NCBI GenBank assembly: GCA_028291985.1
Contig: JAQGNE010000013.1
Coordinates: 40,456 to 104,455, forward strand
From: Polaromonas sp.
GTDB taxonomy: Bacteria; Pseudomonadota; Gammaproteobacteria; Burkholderiales; Burkholderiaceae_C
Length of the DNA: 64,000 nt
Direction of reading: 5' to 3'
Positions within the stretch are counted from its first letter, which is position 1. Each line of letters opens with the position of its first letter. Positions 25,760-34,386 of this stretch are shown one piece after another. Made by a program: the position numbers and the translations under genes. The notes beneath the pieces are model-generated. The model was not told where the DNA came from. It was given only the letters and a program-made list of their open reading frames with translations, and did no database searches.

Positions 25760-26698
25760 ATGATGATTGCCAGCAGCGCCACGCTTTCGGAAATGGCTTT
25801 TTTCAGCCTGCTGGCCCGCAGCGCCAGCTTTTCAGGCACCGCGCGCGAGCTGGGCATGACCACCGCCGCCATCAGCAAACGATTGGCCCAGATGGAAGCA
25901 CGCCTGGGTGTGCAGCTGCTCATCCGCACGACCCGGCGCTGCAGCGTGACGCATGAGGGCGAGGTCTACCTCAGTCATGCGCGGCGGATTCTGGTCGACA
26001 TTGAAGACATGGAGCAGCTGGTGACCAGCTCGGCCATGGCGCCCAAAGGCTTGCTGCGGGTCAATGCAACGCTGGGCTTTGGCCGCAGCCATGTCGCGCC
26101 GCTGATTTCCCGCTTTGTCAAAAGCCACCCCGATGTGCAGGTTCAGCTGCAGCTGTCGGTAAGCCCTCCCCCGTTGACGGAAGACAGTTTTGATGTGTGC
26201 ATTCGTTTTGGTGAACCGCCCGATGCCCGGGTAATTGCCCGCAAGATTGCGCCGAACCGCCGCCTGTTGTGCGCTGCGCCTGCTTACCTTGCGAGGCGCG
26301 GCATGCCCAAGGTGCCGCATGACCTGACGCAGCACAACTGCATCGGCATACGCCAGGGTGACGATGCCTATGGCGTCTGGCGGCTGAGCGCAGGCAAGCG
26401 TTCCGAAACCATCAAGGTGCGCGGCAATCTGAGCACCAGCGACGGGGAAATCGCTGTGAACTGGGCGCTGGACGGACACGGCATCGTGATGCGGGCCGAG
26501 TGGGACGTTGCCAAATACCTGCGCAGCGGCCGACTTCAGCAGGTGCTGGAAAATTACCGCACACCGCCAGCGGACATCCATGCGGTGTACCCGCAGCGGC
26601 ACCAGCTGTCAGGCCGCGTGAGGGCTTTCGTGGATTTTGCGGCTACTTATTTCGAGAAAACATCAACCCGTGCCGCAGGGTTGGTGACAGACTGGTAG
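25760..26698 (+). CDS. LysR-family transcriptional regulator of the tartrate block
   Basis: 312 residues. The winged helix-turn-helix lies within residues 10-70 (ARELGMTTAAISKRLAQMEARLGVQLLIRTTR), followed by a substrate-binding domain with DVCIRFGEPPDARVIARKI near 150 and a C-terminal DGHGIVMRAEWD segment. It is divergent from ttuC across 89 bp that hold an inverted repeat, so it probably controls ttuC, the Bug gene and perhaps the glycerate kinase. Its stop is 22 bp from the convergent puuD end. Confidence 0.92.
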   Translation: MMIASSATLSEMAFFSLLARSASFSGTARELGMTTAAISKRLAQMEARLGVQLLIRTTRRCSVTHEGEVYLSHARRILVDIEDMEQLVTSSAMAPKGLLRVNATLGFGRSHVAPLISRFVKSHPDVQVQLQLSVSPPPLTEDSFDVCIRFGEPPDARVIARKIAPNRRLLCAAPAYLARRGMPKVPHDLTQHNCIGIRQGDDAYGVWRLSAGKRSETIKVRGNLSTSDGEIAVNWALDGHGIVMRAEWDVAKYLRSGRLQQVLENYRTPPADIHAVYPQRHQLSGRVRAFVDFAATYFEKTSTRAAGLVTDW

Positions 26699-26720
26699 TC
26701 GATTGCCCTAAGGCTCCGCC

Positions 26721-27944
26721 TCAAGGCGTGGGCGCGCCTGACTCGAACCACTGCTTGACCAGCAAGCGCTCGGCCTCGGTCATGCCGGTTGCGTTGTTCA
26801 TCGGCATGATTTTGGTGACAACCACCTGCTGGTAAATGGCGGGTGCGTGCTGCCTGACAAGTGCTGGCGAGTCGAGCCTTATGTTTTTCATCTGCAGCTG
26901 CGCGCCATGGCACATCTGGCAGCGCTGATCCAGAACGGTTTTCAAATTTTTATAGTCAAACCTGGGTGTATCCCTTGTATTACTTGGGCCATATGCTACT
27001 GAATCAGGAGTAGAAGGCGCCGGTTTCAACCCGATGATGGTGCCTGCAATCACCGCTACGCCTGCCAACGCATAAGCCGCCGGATGCCGGTTTCGGCCCA
27101 GTTTGTAGCCGTGGCGCAGCACAAAAAATTGGCGTATGGCGGCGCCTGAAAACATCATCAGGATCAGCACCAGCCAGTTCTGCGGATGGCTCCAGGTGAA
27201 GCTGTAGTGGTTGCTCAGCATGGCAAATAAAACCGGCAGCGTGAAGTAGGTGTTGTGCGCGCTGCGCTGCTTGCCGCGCTGGCCATGCACCGGGTCTACC
27301 GGCTCGCCTGCCTTGATGCTGGCCACCACCTTGCGCTGACCGGGAATGATCCAGAACAACACGTTGGCGCTCATGGCGGTGGCCATCATGGCGCCCACCA
27401 GCAAAAAGGCCGCGCGCCCGGCAAACCAGTGGCAGGCCAGCCAGGACGCGGCGCAGACGAGCAAGGCCACCAACAGCCCGACCACAGCGCCGCCATGTTT
27501 GTGCTGCGCAAACATCCGGCAGACTGCGTCGTACAGGAGCCAGAACACCACAAAAAAAGACAACGCAACCGCCGCGGCTACTCCGGGTGTCCAGTTCATC
27601 AGGGACTTGTCAACCAGATAGGTACCCGCATGCCACAGGTAGGAAACGGTAAACAGCGCGAAGCCTGAAAGCCAGGTGCTGTAGCTTTCCCAGTAGAACC
27701 AGTGCAGGTGGGCGGGCAATTGCGGCGGTTTGACGGCGAACTTGACCGGGTGGTAAAAACCTCCGCCGTGCACGGCCCACAGCTCGCCACTGACACCCTG
27801 CCGTTTCAGGTCATCGTCTACCGGTGGCGTGAGGCTGCTGTCAAGAAAAACAAAATAAAACGATGAACCGACCCAGGCAATGGCGGTGATGACATGGACC
27901 CAGCGCAGCAGCAGGTTGGCCCAGTCCAGAAGGTAGTTTTCCAT
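26721..27944 (-). CDS. puuD: Urate hydroxylase PuuD (membrane protein with cytochrome c domain)
   Basis: Oxidises urate to 5-hydroxyisourate using a respiratory electron sink instead of the soluble uricase. 407 residues: about eight transmembrane helices (residues 10-320) in the PuuD domain, beginning NYLLDWANLLLRWVHVITAIAWVG, then a C-terminal cytochrome c domain with haem motif CQMCH near residue 347 and a Met ligand candidate in KIMPMNNATGM. A peptide of about 24 residues between the last helix and the haem motif (SVAYGPSNTRDTPRF) is encoded by a copy of the dispersed repeat. The pathway continues with uraH and uraD 4-5 kb away. Confidence 0.93.
   Translation of the reverse strand: MENYLLDWANLLLRWVHVITAIAWVGSSFYFVFLDSSLTPPVDDDLKRQGVSGELWAVHGGGFYHPVKFAVKPPQLPAHLHWFYWESYSTWLSGFALFTVSYLWHAGTYLVDKSLMNWTPGVAAAVALSFFVVFWLLYDAVCRMFAQHKHGGAVVGLLVALLVCAASWLACHWFAGRAAFLLVGAMMATAMSANVLFWIIPGQRKVVASIKAGEPVDPVHGQRGKQRSAHNTYFTLPVLFAMLSNHYSFTWSHPQNWLVLILMMFSGAAIRQFFVLRHGYKLGRNRHPAAYALAGVAVIAGTIIGLKPAPSTPDSVAYGPSNTRDTPRFDYKNLKTVLDQRCQMCHGAQLQMKNIRLDSPALVRQHAPAIYQQVVVTKIMPMNNATGMTEAERLLVKQWFESGAPTP
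26945..27016. repeat. Dispersed short repeat, copy 6, inside puuD
   Basis: Contains GTGTATCCCTTGTATTACTT followed by GGGCCATATGCTACTGAATC, matching the CCCTTGTA and GCTACTGAAT blocks of the copy at 21534-21605. It is translated within the periplasmic linker of PuuD. Confidence 0.6.
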
Positions 27945-28028
27945 GAAGTCTCAACCTGTACGGCTTGAGGCAAGCCGCAGTGCAAGCTGCTCACCACCGC
28001 GGGCGCTCTGAGCAGCATCGGCCGCGAA

Positions 28029-28058
28029 CAAAAGAAGCCGGACGGTTTCCTGGCTTCC
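28029..28058 (-). terminator. Weak terminator candidate downstream of xdhC
   Basis: GAAGCC (28034-28039) and GGCTTC (28052-28057) can pair, and on the minus strand the stem is followed by TTTTG. The stem is short and the call is weak. It lies in the 188 bp between xdhC and puuD. Confidence 0.35.
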
Positions 28059-28132
28059 CGGCTCCGCTGCGACCTCAGGCGTCGAGTTTACAAAGGTTTT
28101 CCATGTGCGGGCCTGCTCAGAGGGTCCTGCGG

Positions 28133-28999
28133 TCAAGCCAATGGCCTGGTGTTGCCCAAGGACTGCAACAACTGAGCCGCCACGGCCACGGCAATCACTT
28201 CCGGCTCCTTGCCGGCAATGCCGCGCACACCGATGGGACAGGTGACATGGGCCAGCTCGTCGGGCGTGAAGCCCCGCGCTTCAAGCCTGCTGCGAAACAC
28301 CGCCCACTTGGTCTTGCTGCCGATCAGGCCGATGTACGGCAGGTCGCCGCTTTCGCGCTGGCGCATCAAACAGGCGGCCAGCACATCAAGATCTTCCGCA
28401 TGGCTGAAGCTCATGATCAGCACCCGGGAACCGGGTACCAGCCCCGGCACGGCTGCCTCGACCGGATCAGAATGCTCGCAGCCAAGGTTCGGCCCGGTGT
28501 ACGGGGGAAAAACTTCGTCCCGGCTGTCAATCCACGTCAACACGAAGGGAAGCTGGCTGAGTACCCCGACCAGCGCATGGCCGACATGGCCGCCACCAAA
28601 AAGCGCCACGGGGTGCACCTGCCTCGCCATTGAAAGCTCCTGACCCAGACGCACAACGTCGCGCGCGATGACCCGGGCAAGGCTGAGATGCACCACCCCA
28701 CCACAACACTGGCCAAGCGCCGGCCCGAGCGCCAATCGCAGGTGGTTTGCGGTTTGGATGCTGCCTACTGCCTGCCGGTCCGGGCTACTCGCCAGCAACT
28801 TACGCGCCTCGGCAATCGCCCGGTACTCCAGGTGGCCGCCACCGATGGTTCCGATGATGGCGCCTGCGAATACTGCCATCCATGTGCCCGCGTCACGAGG
28901 CGCCGAGCCATGCGTGGATCCGATGGTGACCAGCACCGCAGGCTCGCTGGCCAGCCGGCCCAGAAAAGCAGGAACAAGTTGTGATGGCATGTGGGTCAT
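28133..28999 (-). CDS. xdhC: Xanthine dehydrogenase accessory protein XdhC
   Basis: Chaperone that binds the molybdenum cofactor and helps insert the sulfurated form into XdhB. 288 residues from the ATG at 28999 (28990 is an alternative); a longer in-frame upstream stretch has no similarity to the family. Motifs are GSTHGSAPRDAGTWMAVF near the N-terminus, IIGTIGGGHLEYRA, the CGG in GQCCGGVV, and the Rossmann-like ALFGGGHVGHALV. The C-terminal GLIGSKTKW and HVTCPIGVRGIAGKEPEVIAVAVAA are strongly conserved. The gene lies 11 kb from xdhAB on the opposite strand. Confidence 0.94.
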   Translation of the reverse strand: MTHMPSQLVPAFLGRLASEPAVLVTIGSTHGSAPRDAGTWMAVFAGAIIGTIGGGHLEYRAIAEARKLLASSPDRQAVGSIQTANHLRLALGPALGQCCGGVVHLSLARVIARDVVRLGQELSMARQVHPVALFGGGHVGHALVGVLSQLPFVLTWIDSRDEVFPPYTGPNLGCEHSDPVEAAVPGLVPGSRVLIMSFSHAEDLDVLAACLMRQRESGDLPYIGLIGSKTKWAVFRSRLEARGFTPDELAHVTCPIGVRGIAGKEPEVIAVAVAAQLLQSLGNTRPLA

Positions 29000-29318
29000 A
29001 AGTACGGACGCAAGAACCAGCGAAATCAAAGCAATGAGAGGATAGGCCGAGCGCGCCAATGGTGGAAATAGTGTGCAAGCCTTTATTGTTTTGACTATAT
29101 TGTTGATGGCAAGACAGACGCTGCGCCGGCGGTATCTAAAACACCCTGGCCTTGTTTGGCAGGCCTCCGGCTCCATGATCTGAGAGGCTGTAAGCTGCAC
29201 AATAAGACCCAGGCTGCGTGATGCGCAGCAGGACCTGCACTGCCGATCCGTTTTTTTGAAGGGGGTGAGGCCACAGGCTGAGCGGCCTGGCCCATCCACC
29301 GCAACCAGGAGACTCCTC
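29000..29318. other. Intergenic region between divergent xdhC and a lipoprotein gene
   Basis: A 319-bp divergent region that must hold promoters for both sides. It is locally A+T-rich around 29085-29110. I see no convincing sigma70 pair, palindrome or small gene in it. Confidence 0.5.
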
Positions 29319-29846
29319 ATGTCCGATTCACAACGTCGCCGCGGTTATCTTGCCGGTGTGCTGGCGGCGTTTACCGCAGCATTGCTGGCCGCATGTAAAT
29401 CAGCGCGGGACATTGTGCAGTCGCCTGCCAAGCCGCCACCCGTGCCGGCGGCTCAGGATGCCGATGTGATCGGCCCCGTCCCCGCATCCAGAGGCTCTGC
29501 GCGAAGCTCGGCAGCGGCGACACCAAGAGCTTACCGGCAAGACGGGGCCACGCACCTGTATGGCCTGAATGCCGAGCGCATCTACAAGGGGAAAATGCCA
29601 CCACTGCTGTACGCAATCGGTGTGCTGAACATCCACATCGACCGCGCAGGCCGCGTGACGCAGGTCGACTGGATGCGCGCGCCGAAACATGCGCCCGAGG
29701 TCATGGCTGAAATCGTGCGGACCGTGCAACAGGCATCGCCTTTTCCGGCGCCCCTCAAACTGGGCAAGGTGGTTTACACGGATACCTGGCTATGGGACAA
29801 AAGCGGCCGCTTTCAGCTGGATACGCTGACCGAGGGCCAGACCTAG
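29319..29846 (+). CDS. Putative lipoprotein with TonB C-terminal-like domain
   Basis: 175 residues; an AGGAG sits 6 bp before the ATG at 29319. The N-terminus has a lipoprotein-type signal (AALLAACKS, lipobox Cys near residue 27). A Pro/Ala/Ser-rich spacer follows, then a globular part with VLNIHIDRAGRVTQVDWMRAP and VQQASPFPAP, which has the look of the TonB C-terminal (energy transducer) fold. A true TonB membrane anchor and a long Pro-rich linker are missing, so this is a lipoprotein with a TonB-like fold and not a normal TonB. No function can be assigned. Confidence 0.75.
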   Translation: MSDSQRRRGYLAGVLAAFTAALLAACKSARDIVQSPAKPPPVPAAQDADVIGPVPASRGSARSSAAATPRAYRQDGATHLYGLNAERIYKGKMPPLLYAIGVLNIHIDRAGRVTQVDWMRAPKHAPEVMAEIVRTVQQASPFPAPLKLGKVVYTDTWLWDKSGRFQLDTLTEGQT

Positions 29847-29860
29847 AACTGCCACGCCTG

Positions 29861-30934
29861 CTATTCAATCTTGAGGTTCTGCGTCTTGACCACATTGCGC
29901 CAGGCGCGGTAGTCGGCTTCGATAAAGTGACCCAGCAAGGCCGGCGAGCCTGGCGCCGCCTCCACGGCATCCAGCTTGAAGCGCGACAGCACATCAGGCA
30001 TGGCCACCACCTTGTTGATGGCGGCATTCAGCGCCCTGATGATGGGCTCTGGCGTGCCGGCGGGCGCCATCAGCGCAAAGTAGTTCACCACATCAATGCC
30101 GGCCAGTCCGGCCTCGGCCATGCTGGGCACATCAGGCAGCGCGCTTGATCGCTTGGCACTGGTCACCGCCAGCGGCCTAACGCTGCCATTTTTGATGAAC
30201 GGCAGCAGCGCCGGAATCGTGCCGGTGATCAGCTGTATCTGCCCGCCAATCATGTCGAGCGTGGCAGGCGCCACCCCCCGATAGGGAATATGGGTGATGA
30301 AAGTGCCGGTGCGGGATTTCAGCAGTTCCAGCACCAGGTGGTTGACGCCGCCCGCCCCTGCGGACCCATAGTTGAGCACGCCCGGTTTTTGCCGTGCCAG
30401 CTTGACGAGTTCTCCCATGTCCTTGACCGGAAGGCTGTTGTTGGCGGCCCAAACGAGAGGCCCGCTGGCGATCATGCCGACCGGTGAAAACTGGCGCAGC
30501 GGGTCGTAATTCGCTGTGGGCACAGAAGCCGCCACAGTGGTAAATGGCGAGGCCACCAGCAGCAGCGTGTAGCCATCTGCAGGCGCTTGCGCCACAAATT
30601 GCGTGCCGATGGCGCCCGAAGCGCCAGCCTTGTTGTCCACGACGAAAGTGGCCTGCAAGGTTTCGCCCAGCTTTTGCGCAATCAGCCGGGCCATCGCATC
30701 CGTGCCGGCACCAGGCGCAAAAGGCACCACGATGCGGATGGGCTTGTCGGGGTAGCCGGCAGTTGCGCCCTGCGCCAACGCTGCCGGTGCGCTACCTGCC
30801 AGGACCAGCCCTGCTGAAAGCGCCAGCATCTGACGCCGCCTCATGGAGGAGCCGGGCTCGTGACTGGTCGTCAGGTCCAGGTCCGCTGACAAAGGCGCAA
30901 TAGAGGTTGGCAAGCTGGATTTCTGGCGTTTCAT
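29861..30934 (-). CDS. Bug-family tripartite tricarboxylate transporter binding protein (purine block)
   Basis: 357 residues; a later start at 30844 (MRRRQMLALS) would put an R-R motif and the signal peptide directly at the N-terminus, whereas 30934 adds 30 residues. The signal ends near ALAQGATA. Family motifs are PIRIVVPFAPGAGTDAMARL, VDNKAGASGAIG, HIPYRGVAPATLDMIGGQI and GTPEPIIRALNAAI. It is not similar enough to the Bug protein at 23537 to be a recent duplicate. Sitting beside uraH and puuE, it may bind a purine-derived carboxylate or ureide, but no membrane partner is visible. Confidence 0.88.
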   Translation of the reverse strand: MKRQKSSLPTSIAPLSADLDLTTSHEPGSSMRRRQMLALSAGLVLAGSAPAALAQGATAGYPDKPIRIVVPFAPGAGTDAMARLIAQKLGETLQATFVVDNKAGASGAIGTQFVAQAPADGYTLLLVASPFTTVAASVPTANYDPLRQFSPVGMIASGPLVWAANNSLPVKDMGELVKLARQKPGVLNYGSAGAGGVNHLVLELLKSRTGTFITHIPYRGVAPATLDMIGGQIQLITGTIPALLPFIKNGSVRPLAVTSAKRSSALPDVPSMAEAGLAGIDVVNYFALMAPAGTPEPIIRALNAAINKVVAMPDVLSRFKLDAVEAAPGSPALLGHFIEADYRAWRNVVKTQNLKIE

Positions 30935-31059
30935 GGCATCCCTGGGGAAAGTGACGGCGCGCGTATTTTCACCTAGCCGCGTGACGTCTTGGTGACGCGC
31001 AAGTGGCAGGCACGTCAGAATGGCGATTTACAGGCTGGCTACTGGCCCGGCCAGCGGGA

Positions 31060-31413
31060 TCAACTGCCGCGATAGGTCGAGTAGCTCCACGGACTGACCA
31101 GCAGGGGTACGTGGTAATGCCGGGTGCTGTCGGCGACCCCAAAGTCCAGCGTGACGGCATCCAGAAAAGGCGGGTCAGGCAAGACCACGCCCCGCGACCG
31201 GAAGTAGTCGGCCACCTCAAACACCAGCCGGTAGTTGCCGGTTTCAAGTGCGCTGCTGTCGTATAAAAGGCCTTGAGGGGCACGGCCATCCGAGTTAAGG
31301 GTGAATGCTGTCACAGCCATAGCCCTGCCTCGCTCCAACTTGTACAGCGCCACCGCCATCCCGTTGGCAGGGGTGCCGTGCATCGTATCCAGTACGTGTG
31401 TGCTCATGCCCAT
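31060..31413 (-). CDS. uraH: 5-hydroxyisourate hydrolase
   Basis: Transthyretin-like enzyme of 117 residues that hydrolyses 5-hydroxyisourate (from PuuD) to OHCU. The N-terminal STHVLDTMHGTPA carries the catalytic His, and the C-terminus is the family hallmark YRGS. The middle contains YRLVFEVADYF and YHVPLLVSPWSYSTY. No signal peptide is seen, so it acts in the cytoplasm. ATG codons at 31413 and 31407 are both possible. The gene is divergent from puuE across 184 bp. Confidence 0.95.
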   Translation of the reverse strand: MGMSTHVLDTMHGTPANGMAVALYKLERGRAMAVTAFTLNSDGRAPQGLLYDSSALETGNYRLVFEVADYFRSRGVVLPDPPFLDAVTLDFGVADSTRHYHVPLLVSPWSYSTYRGS

Positions 31414-31597
31414 CTGATTGCTCCTGGTCGGTCGCGTGATTGATCGTCATAGCCTGTGGAAAGTGTATGCACAATGATGTATCCGAACGCCGCAGCTGCC
31501 ACGCATTCGCAGCGGCACTGCTGGCATCCTCCAAGGCGCTGGCGGCACCGACGACCGTCTGCAGGCTTGCCGGCAATCACCTCCTGATTCAACTGCC

Positions 31598-32554
31598 ATG
31601 AACAACGCCCACGCTGCAGCTACTCACTATCCCCGCAACCTTGGGGGTCACGGCAGGCACCCGCCGCATGCGCAGTGGCCGGGCAAGGCCCGCATTGCGG
31701 TGCAGTTTGTGCTGAACTATGAAGAAGGCGCCGAAAATTCGGTGCTACATGGCGATGCTGGCGCTGAGCAGTTTTTATCCGAAATGTTCGACCCACCTGC
31801 GTATCCGGACAGGCATCTCAGCATGGAAAGCATTTACGAATACGGTTCCCGCGCCGGCGTCTGGCGCCTGCTGCGTGAATTTGAAAAGCGCCAGCTTCCG
31901 TTGACTGTGTTCGGTGTCGGCATGGCTTTGCAGCGCCAGCCTGAAGTAACTGCAGCATTTGTCGAGCTGGGTCATGAGATTGCCTGCCATGGCTGGCGCT
32001 GGATCAACCACCAGCGCATGGCCGAGGCGGTGGAGCGCGAACACATGCGGCTTGCGCTGGCGGTGATCGAGCAGATGACCGGAACGCGTCCGCTGGGCTG
32101 GTACACCGGGCGCGACAGCCCCAACACACGCCGGCTGGCGGCGGACGACGGCAGGCTGCTGTATGACAGCGATTACTACGGGGACGACCTTCCCTTCTGG
32201 ACACCGGTACAACGCAGCGATGGAACAGAAGTTGCTCGCCTGGTGGTGCCTTACGCACTGGACACCAATGACATGCGGTTTTCGCTGCCACAGGGGTTTT
32301 CGCAGGCGGATGATTTTTTTGTCTACCTGCGCGACAGCTTTGACGCGCTCTATGCCGAAGGCTCGCCCGGTGGACAGAACCGGCCCAAGATGCTGAGCAT
32401 CGGCATGCATTGCCGCTTGCTGGGGCGCCCAGGGCGCATCGTGGCGCTGCAGCGCTTTCTGGACCATATTGAACGGCATGACCAGGTATGGATTTGCCGA
32501 CGCCTTGACATCGCACAGCATTGGCAGGCGGTTCATCCGTATCAGCAGCAGTAA
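31598..32554 (+). CDS. puuE: Allantoinase PuuE (polysaccharide-deacetylase fold)
   Basis: Hydrolyses allantoin to allantoate. 318 residues of the NodB-like PuuE family, unrelated to the amidohydrolase-type allantoinase AllB. Family motifs are IAVQFVLNYEEGAENSVLHGD near residue 30, HLSMESIYEYGSRAGVWRLL, GHEIACHGWRWI, TGRDSPNTRRL and DTNDMRF. It begins a tight plus-strand run: uraD-allC starts 11 bp after its stop. Confidence 0.94.
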   Translation: MNNAHAAATHYPRNLGGHGRHPPHAQWPGKARIAVQFVLNYEEGAENSVLHGDAGAEQFLSEMFDPPAYPDRHLSMESIYEYGSRAGVWRLLREFEKRQLPLTVFGVGMALQRQPEVTAAFVELGHEIACHGWRWINHQRMAEAVEREHMRLALAVIEQMTGTRPLGWYTGRDSPNTRRLAADDGRLLYDSDYYGDDLPFWTPVQRSDGTEVARLVVPYALDTNDMRFSLPQGFSQADDFFVYLRDSFDALYAEGSPGGQNRPKMLSIGMHCRLLGRPGRIVALQRFLDHIERHDQVWICRRLDIAQHWQAVHPYQQQ

Positions 32555-32565
32555 GGAAAATGCTT

Positions 32566-34386
32566 ATGACTATCACGCTTGAACAGCTCAACATCGCGCC
32601 CAATGCCGACGCGCTTCAGATGCTTGAAGGGCTTTATGAACACTCTGACTGGATTGCCGAAGAAGCCCTGGCGGCGCGGCCCTTCCGCTCATTGGCACAC
32701 CTCAGGCATGAAATGGCCAAGGTGCTACAGGCCGCCAACCCCGACGCGCAAATAGCGCTTATCCAGGCTCATCCTGAGCTGGCTGGCAAGGCAATGGTCA
32801 GCCAGCACCTCACCGCAGAATCAGCCAGCGAGCAGGGTGCAGCCGGCCTCACCCACTGCACCACGCAGGAATTTGAGACGCTCTGGCAGCTCAACCGCGA
32901 GTACAAGACAAAGTTCGGTTTTCCTTTTATCCTGGCTGTGCGTGGCGACCGCGGAACCGGCTTGAACAAGGCACAGATCATTGCCACCCTTGAACGGCGG
33001 CTGCACAACCATCCAGACCTTGAAATACAGGAATGCCTGCGCAACATCCACCGCGTGGTGGAGTTGCGCCTGAATGACAAGTTTGGCGTACAGCCGGTGC
33101 TGGGCAACCAGGTCTGGGACTGGCATGAAGAACTGGCCCAATTCAGTGACCCTGGCTATGCAGAGAATGGCCAGCTTACCGTCACCTACCTGACAGCGGC
33201 GCACCTGGCCTGCGCGGGGTTTATCCGTAATACCTTGCAAAGCTGCGGTTTTGATGAGGTATCCATCGATGCCGTGGGCAACGTGGTGGGTATCTACAGG
33301 TCAAGCCAGCCCGACGCCAGAACGCTGCTCACCGGAAGCCACTACGACACGGTGCGCAATGCCGGCAGATATGACGGCCGCCTGGGCATTTTCACGCCGA
33401 TGGCCTGTGTTCAGGCGCTTCACCGCCAGGGCAAGCGCCTTCCTTTTCATATTGAAGTGGTGGCTTTTGCAGAAGAAGAAGGTCAGCGCTACAAGGCAAC
33501 CTTTTTGGGTTCCGGCACGCTGGTAGGGGATTTCAAGACCGAATGGCTGGACCAGAGGGATGCGGGCGGCATCGCCATGCGTGACGCCATGGCCCAGGCC
33601 GGCCTGGATGTGCGGAAAATCGCCGGCCTGCAACGCGATCCGGCCCAGTACCTGGGTTTTGTGGAAGTACATATCGAACAAGGCCCGGTGCTCAACGAGC
33701 TGAACCTGCCACTGGGCATCGTCACCTCGATCAATGGCAGCAGGCGCTACCTGTGCGACATCACCGGCATGGCGAGCCATGCAGGCACCACGCCCATGAC
33801 ACGCCGCCGCGATGCAGCAGCCGCAGCGGCCGAACTGGTGCTCTATGTCGAAAAGCGAGCCGCGCAAGACCGTGAGGCGGTGGGCACGGTCGGCATGCTG
33901 CAGGTGCCCAATGGCTCCATCAATGTTGTGCCCGGACGCTGCCTGTTCTCACTGGATCTGCGTGCGCCACTGGACGCGCAGCGCGATCAGCTGGCTGAAG
34001 ATGTGCTGGCCGAGCTGGGCCGGATTTGCGAGCGGCGTGGCCTGCAGTACGCCGTGGAGCTGACAGAAAGTGCAGCCGCAGCGCCCAGCGACCCAGCGTG
34101 GCAAAGGCGCTGGGAAGCCGCCGTCATGGCACTGGGCCTGCCGCTGCACGCCATGCCCAGTGGGGCGGGCCACGACGCCATGAAGCTGCACAAGATCATG
34201 CCGCAGGCGATGCTGTTTGTACGCGGGCAAAACTCGGGCATCAGCCATAACCCGCTGGAAAGCACCACCAGCGACGACATCCAGCTGGCCATCGATGCGT
34301 TTTCGCTGCTGCTCGCGCATCTGGCGGAGTCCTCCGGCGGGCCATCCGACGCCTCGGGCCAGGCGGCAGTCCCTACACCATCATGA
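32566..34386 (+). CDS. uraD: Bifunctional OHCU decarboxylase (UraD) and allantoate amidohydrolase (AllC-like)
   Basis: A 606-residue fusion. Residues about 1-170 are UraD, which makes S-allantoin from OHCU: HPELAGK (catalytic His), LTAESASEQGAAGL and KFGFPFILAVRG. Residues about 185-590 are an M20 hydantoinase/carbamoylase-type allantoate amidohydrolase: GSHYDTV, YDGRLGIF, EEEGQRY, VEVHIEQGPVL, MASHAGTTPM and GAGHDAMKL. The start at 32566 is preferred because AAGGA lies at better spacing than for the ATG at 32560. Together with PuuE the product covers OHCU to allantoin and allantoate to ureidoglycine/ureidoglycolate. It overlaps the next gene by ATGA. Confidence 0.95.
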   Translation: MTITLEQLNIAPNADALQMLEGLYEHSDWIAEEALAARPFRSLAHLRHEMAKVLQAANPDAQIALIQAHPELAGKAMVSQHLTAESASEQGAAGLTHCTTQEFETLWQLNREYKTKFGFPFILAVRGDRGTGLNKAQIIATLERRLHNHPDLEIQECLRNIHRVVELRLNDKFGVQPVLGNQVWDWHEELAQFSDPGYAENGQLTVTYLTAAHLACAGFIRNTLQSCGFDEVSIDAVGNVVGIYRSSQPDARTLLTGSHYDTVRNAGRYDGRLGIFTPMACVQALHRQGKRLPFHIEVVAFAEEEGQRYKATFLGSGTLVGDFKTEWLDQRDAGGIAMRDAMAQAGLDVRKIAGLQRDPAQYLGFVEVHIEQGPVLNELNLPLGIVTSINGSRRYLCDITGMASHAGTTPMTRRRDAAAAAAELVLYVEKRAAQDREAVGTVGMLQVPNGSINVVPGRCLFSLDLRAPLDAQRDQLAEDVLAELGRICERRGLQYAVELTESAAAAPSDPAWQRRWEAAVMALGLPLHAMPSGAGHDAMKLHKIMPQAMLFVRGQNSGISHNPLESTTSDDIQLAIDAFSLLLAHLAESSGGPSDASGQAAVPTPS

